The position numbers and the translations under genes were made by a program. DNA of 64,000 bases. Source: UBA1161 sp002311745 (GTDB lineage Bacteria > Planctomycetota > Phycisphaerae > Tepidisphaerales > Tepidisphaeraceae). Below, piece by piece: positions 1-10,300 of the stretch; position 1 is the stretch's first letter; each line of letters starts with the position of its first letter. The DNA lies in the NCBI GenBank assembly GCA_050018415.1, contig JBEKAB010000018.1, positions 1-64,000 on the forward strand. Direction: 5' to 3'. The notes below the pieces were generated by a model that made no database searches, had not been told where the DNA came from, and saw only the letters and a program-made list of their open reading frames with translations.

Positions 1-1370
1 GGGTAACGGTCCGGGGGCAACTGGGGTACATCGGCAACAACGACAGCTTGCAGGGCAACAGCGGCGGCACGGTGCTGAACCAGGGGACCGTCCAAGCGGA
101 TGTCAATGGCGGAACCATCACCCTCAATGGTACGGGGGATCAGAACCTGGGCAACCTCAAGGCCCTCAATGGAGCAACCCTCTCCCTGCCGGTCACCATC
201 GCCAACGCCGGGACGGTCACGGTGGATGGCACCAGCTACCTGAACGGCAACGGCAGCGGCACCTTGAGCGGCGGGATCCTGGCTCCACTGACCGGAGCCA
301 GCCTCTATTCGATCACCTTGGACGCGGTCACTGCCAACGGCAACTGGCAGGTGACGGGGAACAACAACGTGACGGTGAAGGACGGCTTGACCCTCAACGG
401 CACTCTTTCCCTGGGCGACAACAATGGCAACATCGGCTACTTGAACTTCAGCGGCAACCAGAGTCTGGGCGGCACCGGCAGCGTGGTCTTCGGAAACTCC
501 ACGCACTTCTACAACGGCACGAACTACAACGGCCTGTTCGTCACCAACTCGGGCACGACGCTGACCATCGCCAACGGGGTAACGGTCCGTGGGCAACTGG
601 GGTACATCGGCTACAACAGTACGTTGCAGGGCAACAGCAACAGCACGGTGGTAGACCAGGGGACCATCCAGGCGGATGTCAACAATGGAACGATCACCTT
701 CACCGGCACGGCCGATCAGAGCACCGGGACGCTCAAGGCGGTCAACGGCGGGACGCTGACGCTTCAAGCAACCGGCTGGATCGACAGCGGCATCAATGAG
801 TCCGATGCGAACAGTACCATCAACCTATCCGGATCCTTCGCCAACGCAGGCAATACGATCGCGCTGAGCGGACCCGGCACCATCGCGGTGAACGGAACCA
901 TCACCGGCGGAACGGTAAACGTGGCATCCGGCACCATCTTCAGCGGGACGGGCGGGACGTTGGACGGGGTGACGGTGAACGGCAACTGGCAGGTGACGGG
1001 GAACAACAACCTGACGGTGAAGGACGGCCTGAGCCTCAACGGCGCCGTCTCTCTGGGCGACAACAATGGCAACATCGGATACTTGAACTTCACCGGCAGC
1101 CAGAGCCTGGGTGGAACCGGCAGCGTGGTCTTCGGAAACGCCACGCACTTCAACAACGGCACCAACTACGACGGGCTATTCGTCACCAACTCCGGCACGA
1201 CCTTGACCATCGCCAACGGGGTAACGGTCCGGGGGCAACTGGGGTACATCGGCAACAACGACAGCTTGCAGGGCAACAGCGGCGGCACGGTGCTGAACCA
1301 GGGGACCGTCCAAGCGGATGTCAATGGCGGAACCATCACCCTCAACGGCACGGGGGATCAGAATCTCGGT
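1..1370 (+). repeat. Tandem beta-helix-type repeats at 5' end of the giant gene
   Basis: The first 126 bases of the window recur exactly at 1218-1343. A related but diverged copy occupies about 575-700. The larger unit (for example the segments near 355 and near 995) repeats with an offset of about 640 bp. The window therefore begins inside a repeat array. Confidence 0.85.
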
Positions 1371-4300
1371 ATTCTCGGCGCTCTTAATGGGGCCACACTT
1401 TTGCTTTCGGCGCCAGTCGCAATTAATGGTCAGGGCGTCATTAATAGCGCGCCGTCCGGCTCAATTCTCGTCAATGGAAATCTTCTTGGAACCACGACGA
1501 ATGCGGCAGGCTGGAACGCCCAAAGTCCGGTGACGTTCAATGGTTCGGGTACAGCATCTTCGCCACAGCTTCTTGAGGCCATGAGCCAGGACGACGGCGC
1601 ATCGGCGGCTGGCTTCCAGGGCAACTTCGCCTATGGCGCGCTGAACCTCTCCAACGGCACCTATGTGCGTTTGGTAGATCAGTCCCAGAACGCCGCCAGC
1701 GGCGCCAATGCCGTCTATTGCAGCTCGCTTAACGTCCCGGCTGGAACGACGCTGGACCTCAACGGTCTGCATCTTTACACGCTGCTGTCCACCGGATCAG
1801 GCACGGTCCTGAACGGAACCATAACGGTCGTTCCCGGTTCCGGTTTGCCTGACCTCAGCCCACAAAGCGTCAATGCGGCGTCGAACTCCAACGGTCTGCT
1901 TAATGTCACCTGGAATGACGTCAATGGTGGAGGCGGTGCCGTCACCGGCTCGTTCTACGATCAGGTGCAACTGATCGACGCCACCAATGGCAACGCCGTT
2001 CTCGATTCGCACAGCGTCTATTACAACGAGGGCTCAAGCGGGCCGATCACCTTTGGTGGCGGCTATGCGGCCGAGCAAACTTCGTTCAACCTGGCCAATT
2101 ATTCCGCCTTTCATGTCGGCGATGCGTTGCAGGTCGCAATCACGACGGACGTCAACAACAACATCTTTGAGAGCAACAAAGCCAACAACCGGACGACCGC
2201 TACCGTGACCCAAGCTCCCTTGCCCGATTTGCGGGTTACGGGACTGACGATGACCGGCGATTCGTCAGGAAATGTCACAGTCGCCTGGAACGATTACAAC
2301 GCGGGTGGCGGCCTGGTAGCTACAACGTTCAACGATCGAGTGGTTGTCACCGATTCGGCCGGACAATTCTCTTACAGCACTACCATCACCCCCACGGACA
2401 GTGGCAACTTGGCCGCCGGCGCCTCCGGCGCGCAGAGCGTCAGTTTCCGCCTGCCCAATGGCTTTGGCGCAACCGATTTGCTGAGCGCTAGCGTGACCGT
2501 AAACTCCGGCGGCAGCGTGTTCGAATCGAATTCCGCAAACAATACCAATACTCTCGCGCTCACCGTCCCCTTGGCCACGTATGCCGACCTGCAAGTCGCC
2601 GGTCTGGGCATCAGCGGCGACTCGTTGGGCAACGTCTCGGTGCACTGGAACGACACCAATGCCGGCGGTGCCGCCGTTAGCTCGTCGTTCACCGACCAGG
2701 TCATCGTTATCGACTCGGTAACTTCACAGCAACTCTACAGCAGCACCTTTAACCCGAGCGACAGCGGTAATCTGGCGGCCGGGGCTTCCAGCCCCCAGAG
2801 CATCACCTTCCGCCTGCCCACCGGGTTCAATGTGAACGACGCATTGACGGCCACCGTCACCATCAACGCCAACCACAACGTCTTCGAGTCCAACCTCAAC
2901 AACAACGCCGCGTCGTTTACTGCATCGGCACCTTTGACCGGTTATCCCGACCTGCAAGTCACAGGTCTCGGTATCACTGGCGATTCACTGGGCAACGTCT
3001 CGGTGCAGTGGAACGACACCAATTCCGGCGGTGCCGCTGTCACCTCATCCTTCAGCGATCAGGTCATCGTTATCGACTCGGTAACTTCACAACAGCTCTA
3101 CAGCAGCACCTTTAATCCGAGCGACAGCGGTAATCTGGCGGCCGGGGCTTCCAGCCCCCAGAGCATCAGCTTCCGCCTGCCCACCGGCTTCAACGTCAGC
3201 GACCCCTTGACGGCAACCGTCACCGTCAATGCCAACCACAACGTCTTTGAGTCCAACCTCAACAACAACACCGCATCGTTTACTGCATCAGCGCCCCTAA
3301 GTAGCTATCCCGATCTGCAAGTCACGAGTCTGGGTATCACCGGCGACTCGTTGGGCAACGTCTCCGTGCAGTGGAACGACACCAACGCCGGCGGTGCCGC
3401 CGTCACCTCGTCCTTTACCGATCAGGTCATCGTGATCGACTCGGTAACTTCACAGCAGCTCTACAACAGCACCTTCAACCCGAGCGACAGCGGCAATCTG
3501 GCGGCCGGGGCTTCCAGCCCCCAGAGCATCAGCTTGCGTTTACCGAGTGGATTCAATGTAAACGACCCGATTAAGGCGACGGTCACCGTCAATTCCGGCG
3601 TCAGCGTGTTCGAGTCCAACAGCAACAACAACACGGCGTCGCTCACTGCGACTGCACCGCTGACCAACTATCCGGATCTGCAAGTGACGGGCCTTGGCAT
3701 CAATGGCGACTCGCTGGGCAACGTGTCGGTGCTATGGAACGACAGCAATTCGGGTGGTGCGGCAGTTACCACGGCCTTCACGGATCAGGTCATCGTCATC
3801 GACGCGGCAACATCGCAGCAACTCTACAGCAACACGTTCAACCCGAGCGACAGCGGCAATCTGGCGGCCGGGGCTTCCAGCCTCCAAAGCATCAGCTTCC
3901 GCCTGCCCACCGGCTTCAACGTCAGCGACCCCTTGACGGCAACCGTCACCGTCAATGCCAACCACAACGTCTTTGAGTCCAACCTCAACAACAACACCGC
4001 ATCGTTTACTGCATCAGCGCCCCTAAGTAGCTATCCCGATCTGCAAGTCACGAGTCTGGGTATCACCGGCGACTCGTTGGGCAACGTCTCCGTGCAGTGG
4101 AACGACACCAACGCCGGCGGTGCCGCCGTCACCTCGTCCTTTACCGATCAGGTCATCGTGATCGACTCGGTAACTTCACAGCAGCTCTACAACAGCACCT
4201 TCAACCCGAGCGACAGCGGCAATCTGGCGGCCGGGGCGTCCAGCCTCCAAAGCATCAGCTTCCGCCTGCCCACCGGCTTCAACGTCAGCGATCCCTTGAC

Positions 4301-7300
4301 GGCCACCGTCACCGTCAATGCCAACCACAACGTCTTTGAGTCCAACCTCAACGACAACGCGAGCCAAATTAATACCACTTCACCCCTGGCATCCTATCCC
4401 GACTTGGCGGTAACGGCACTTGCGTTGAATCCGGCTTCTCCGCAGTCAGGCCAAACAGTGACCATAAACTGGATGGACTCCAACATAGGCGCTGCAACGG
4501 CCGTCGGAACGTGGAGCGATCAAGTCACAGTCGTCAACGTCACGTCCGGACAGACGCTGCTCGACACCAGCCAGACGTACAGCACAAATAACATTGCGCC
4601 GGGAGGATCGGTAGCACGTTCGGCGCAGTTCCAACTTCCCGACGGAAATGCCGGCGTCGGGCAGCTGAGCGTCACGGTGAAGGTAGACAGCGGGAACCAG
4701 ATCTTTGAGTACAATCCTCAGACACCTGCGGAGAACAACAACGTCAGCCAAATCAGCGCCGCCGCAACGCTCGCCCCCTATCCCGATCTTCAAGTTACCG
4801 GCGTTTCTGCACCAGCAACCGGGTACAACGGCCAATCCGCCGTCATTTCCTGGACCGACATAAACAATGGGACCGCCGCGGCAAACGGTCCGTGGGTCGA
4901 CAGCGTCTATGCGGCCGCCGATGCGCAAGGCGACGGCAAGCAACTGCTTGGCACGTTCACCTTTGCTGGAACCTTGGCCGTAGGCGATTCAGTGCAACGT
5001 TCGCAACAGGTCTACCTCCCGAGCACACCGGGCACCTACTGGATCCATGTAACCACCAACGCCACTCAATCCGTTCAGGAAGGAAATGGGTTTGGCAACG
5101 ATACGACGGCCGCGAGCGATTCCATCCTTATCAACCAGGTTCCATTGCCCGACCTCGTGGTGACCAGCGTCACCCCGCCACCGAATGGGGTGCTCTCGGG
5201 TACGACAGTTCCCGTCACTTTTGCCATAAAGAACGAGGGCACTGCAGCCACTTCCGTTCCCGTCTGGCAGGATTGGGTCATTCTATCGCAGGATCCCACT
5301 TTGGCTCAGACCTATGGACCGGGTGTGGTTGGACCCGGAAGTGATCAGACGCTGAACAACCAACCGGTCATTATAGGCTTTAACAACCCCAGCTACCTCG
5401 GCGTGGGTCAAAGCTATGCCAACACGGTAAACGTCCCGCTGCCGGCAACGGCGGAGGGGACTTGGTACGTGTACGTCGTTCCCGACGGCACCGGCGGCCA
5501 CCATCCTCCAAGCATGCAGGAACTCAGCCGGACGGACAAACTGGCGATCAGCGACGCGTTTACGGTGACGCTCAGTCCTTTCCCCGATCTTGCCGTGTCC
5601 GCGGTCACGGCACCCGCCCAAAACTTTTCCGGTCAATCGGCGACGATCCAATGGACCGTGTCAAACAATGGAGCTGCACAAACGGCCGTCGCGAACTGGA
5701 CCGACGCCATCTATATGTCTTCCAGCCCGACGTTCGACTCCAGCGCGACCCAATTGGGAAGGCTGGGGCACCAAGGCACGTTGGCACCGGGAGCCAGCTA
5801 CGATGCGTCGGCGAGCGTCACACTGCCGGTTGGCGTGAGCGGCCAGTTCTATTTCTTCGTAAGGACCGACGTGTCGGGGCAGGTGTTTGAAAACGGGATG
5901 ACTGCCAACAATGTCGCGTGGACAGCCGCTTCGGTTACGGTCAACCTCACTCCGCCTCCCGATTTGGAGATCCAATCGATCGTCGCGCCGTCCACGGCGT
6001 CGGCGAACCACAACTTCAGCTTCAAATACACCGCGGTCAACGCCGGAGCCGGAGCCACCCCGAATTACACCTGGACAGACTCATTCTATCTTTCGCCAAC
6101 TGCCTCCTACGACTCAACCACCGTAGTTTTCCTCGGCTTCCAAACGCACGTCGGAAGCCTGGCCGCCGGTGCGAGCTACAGCGCCAACGTCACCGTCCCG
6201 ATTCCTCTTGCAGTCAGCGGCAATTACTACCTCATTGTGAACACCGATAGCGGGAATCAGGTGTTCGAATTGAACAAGCCGAACAACATCGGCGCCTCAA
6301 CAAGCACGATCGCCGTCTCTTCTATACCGGCTGATCTGGTCGTCACATCTGTCAGCGGACCAAGCAGCGCCGTTTCGGGCGTAAGCATCCCGCTAAACTG
6401 GGTCGTCGCCAATCAGGGCGCCGGGGATACGGGCAACAGCACCTGGAAGGACAGCGTGTACATCACGGCCAAGAGTACATTTGACAGCACCGCGACGCTG
6501 CTCAGTTCATTTACCCAATCCTCGAGTTTGAGTCCCGGCGGAAGTTATTCCAGGTCTGAATCCGTCACGCTGCCTATCAATCTCGCCGGAGATTACAACA
6601 TCTTCGTCGTCACCAATTCGTCGAGTTTGGGATTCGAAACAAATTTGGCTAATAACGTCTCCGCGCCTATCGCCCTTACACTTCAGTCAGGCGGAGGTTC
6701 GCAGGCACAAGTGTCCGACCTCCAGCCTGTTTCGATATCGGCTCCGGCAACCGTCACAACGGGCGGCACCGCGAACGTGAGCTGGACCGTCATCAATAAT
6801 GGTCCCGGCACGACCAATTCAAACTATTGGAACGACGACATCTGGCTGTCGACGAACACAAGCCTCGGCAGCGGCGGAACCGACATCTATCTCGGCTCTG
6901 TTCAACACACGAACGCGCTGGCCTCCGGAGCAAATTACACCGCTTCCGGCATTTTCACCGTGCCAAGAACCCCGACCGCAGGCAATTACTATTTCATCCT
7001 CGCCGTCGACCGGCCCGTTGCACCGCCCGGCGTCACCACCGGCGAAAACCTCGTTTACGAAACCAACAAGTCGAACAACACGTTGGCGGCATCCAGCCCA
7101 ACGAGCGTCACGGTTTCCACGCCCGCGGAGTTGACCGTCACCAACGTCGCTGTCCCCGCATCCGTCTCCAGCGGCGGACAACTCTCAGTCGGTTGGACCG
7201 TCCATAACGCCGGCGGCAACACCGGAAATGTTTCGATTACCGATTCGGTCTACCTCTCGCTCGATCAGGTGCTCGACACGACTGACCGATATCTCGGATC

Positions 7301-10300
7301 GGTCACAACCCAAGGCGGTCTGAACGCCGGCGCAAGCTACTCTCAAATGGGGACGTTTTCGCTGGCGTCCGGCTTGGCCGGAACTTACTACGTCATTGTA
7401 GAAACAAACAGCAACCAAGCCGTCTACGAAGTGAATGCCGGCAATGATACGGCCGCTTCCGCCGCCGCCGTACAAATCAACTTGCCGGCTTTGGCTGATC
7501 TCGCCGCCGGAACGGTCACCATTCCCGCGACGGCCGTCGCGGGCCAGAACATCACGATCACATATCAGGTGACCAACGTCGGCGCCAATGCCGCCAGTGG
7601 ATCGTGGACCGATTCCTTATATCTCTCCTCCTCGCCGACCTGGACCGTCAGCGACCCCTTGCTTGGCCATGTCTACCAGACCCAAAACCTCGGAGCCGGC
7701 GACTCCTACACGGGCACACTTACCGCACCGCTGCCGGGTGTGGCGCCAGGCAACTATTACGTGATCCTCCGGACTAACATTCTCAACACGCTTCCCGAAA
7801 TCACTCAAAGCAACAACCTCAGCGCTTCGGTGACGCAGACGGCGATCGATGCCCCCGCACTTACCCTCAGCACTCCCACCTCCGGATTCTTGAGCACCGG
7901 TCAATCGGTGTATTACAAGGTCGTCGTCGCCGCTAACGAGACCCTCGACTTTTCGCTCACCAGCCAAGCTGCGTCGGCGTCCAACGAACTGTACGTCAGC
8001 TACGGGACTATGCCCACCCGCGCGGATTACGATTATCGTTACAGCCAGCCCTTCCAGGCCAACCAGCAGATCACCGTCCCCAACACGCAAGCCGGCTCCT
8101 ATTACGTGCTGATTTACGGCAACAGCGTGCCCGGTAATGCCGAGAATTATTCCATCACCGCTTCGGCAATTCCGTTCTCGATCACCGCCGTCGCCAACGG
8201 AACGGTCGATAACAGCGGCCCCTCAACGATTGAGATCAGCGGCGCCCTCTTCGACCGCGCGACGACGTTCCAACTCGTCGATGCCGTTAACAATGTCCTG
8301 CCCGCGACAAACGTTTATTTCCAGGATTCCGGCACGGTCTTCGCCACTTTCAATTTCACCGGACGGAATCCCGGTTCGTATGCTCTCCAGGCCATGCGAG
8401 GCGACGGCACGACCGCCCAATTCTCGGGCGCAGTCACCGTGGTTGCGGCAAAATCGCTGCCGGTCTTGAATCCCACCAACGGCGCTCAGAACGGAGCGTT
8501 GGAAACCTATTTCGTGGCCCCGACGATTTCGCTCCCCAATCGCGTCGGCAGCTTCCAACTCGTCTATACGAATATCAGCGAACATGACATTGTCGCCCCG
8601 CTGCTGACGCTGACGTCCACCGACAAAACCGCGATCGGCCTCACCCCGACCAATGTGAAGAGCGTAAGTTATCTTTCCCTGCTGGGAACAAGTCCTGACG
8701 GCCCCGCGGGAATTCTGCGGCCGGGAGAAAGCGTTTCCAAGACTTTCTATTTCAAGAGCGCATCTTCCGCCGGTTCGTTGAACGACATTGAAGTCCAGGT
8801 CATTCAGACGAACGATATGGCTCCGCTGAATCTCAAGCCGTATCTGCCGGCGTCGGTGCTCCTGCAACCGAACTTTGACGCCATCTATGCCAATCTTCAG
8901 CAGGCCATCGGCAGCACCTGGGGCACCTATGTAAATGTGCTGGCGCAGAATGCGACGCTGCTGCCCGCTGTCATGGGGAATAACAGCGATCCGACAACGC
9001 TGCTCCAAATCTCCGTCGAGCGAGCCACCGCTGCCCTGGGAACTTCCATTTCCGGCACCATTTTCGCCGACGACCCGAACGTTGCGCTCGCCGGCCAGAC
9101 GATTACCGCCGTCAATCAAACGACCCACGAAACGTATTCATCGTACTCCCTGAACGACGGCTCGTTCATCTTCCCCGTGGTCGATCCCGGCGCCTTTGTA
9201 TTCCATCTCCCCAATGCTCTGATTCAGAATCCGCCGATCGTGACCGTCGCCGACGGGCAACAGGTCACCGGCGTCACGCTCAACCTCACCGCCGCCACCT
9301 CGATTTCCGGCCATGTCGTCAACTACGCAACCTCCAAGCCATCGAGCGGAATCACCGTCAGCCTCTACGATTCGCAGGGCAATAGCTACGCCACCACCAC
9401 CGACAACAACGGCTATTATCAAATCAATGGCCTAGCTTCGGGTGATTATTCGCTCACGGCCAGCGACAGCACGGGCGTGGGATTCTCGCAGGACACCGTC
9501 GCCCTCACGGCGCCAAACGCCACCACACTGGATATTTCCTACGGCGAAGTGGGCGCCGTCTCCGGAACAATTTCATTCGCTGGAAGCGCTCCCTCGGATT
9601 CGCAGATTAGCGTGATCGCTTTTTCCGCGGACGGACAAAAGGCGTATTACGGAAAGGTGTCCAACGGCTCCTTCAACATCGCGGACCTGCCCGCCGGTTC
9701 ATACTCGCTTCGGGTCGAGGCCGAGGGCTACGCTCCATTGACCATCTCACAAGTAACAACCATGGTGGGTCAGACGACGAACCTCGGAACAGTTTCCCTG
9801 GGCGCTGGCGCGAGCATTTCCGGTTCCGTTGAGCTCGACGGACAACCGGTGAGCAGCGGCCTAGACGTCATCGCCACCCTCGACGGCGGTACCGCCGTCG
9901 ATATGTTCAACGGAACACTGATGGGCAATGAATTCACCATAAACAGCCTCCCGGCCGGAACCTACACGATTTACATCACCGATAATGCATCCGACGGCCT
10001 TGAGGTCAGCTCGACTGTTACCGCGGGACAACAACAGGATCTCGGAGCGTTGGAGTTGGCGCCGGCCGCTTCCACTGCGAGCGCCGCCACTCAAGCCGCC
10101 GTCGCTTCAAGCGCGGCGGATTCGGCAAAACCAGCCGGTCTGACTCAAATCATTAAAGACCTACAACTGGCAAAGGAAAAGGCGTACCTGCTGGCGGTCT
10201 TGATCCCAGGAGAAGCGGCGTGGTTTGGCCTGAGTGTTGCTAACTTGTGGCTTGATTTTATAACGTCGTCGCCCTCCTCGCCGACTCCAGAGCAGTACTT

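Noticed and set aside
48..50. TTG as the start of the giant protein
   Set aside because: The frame is open to the window edge, and the same sequence recurs mid-protein at 1218-1343, so the start is upstream.
3162..4237. CARDB array as a CRISPR
   Set aside because: The units are coding and contiguous with no unique spacers of similar length.
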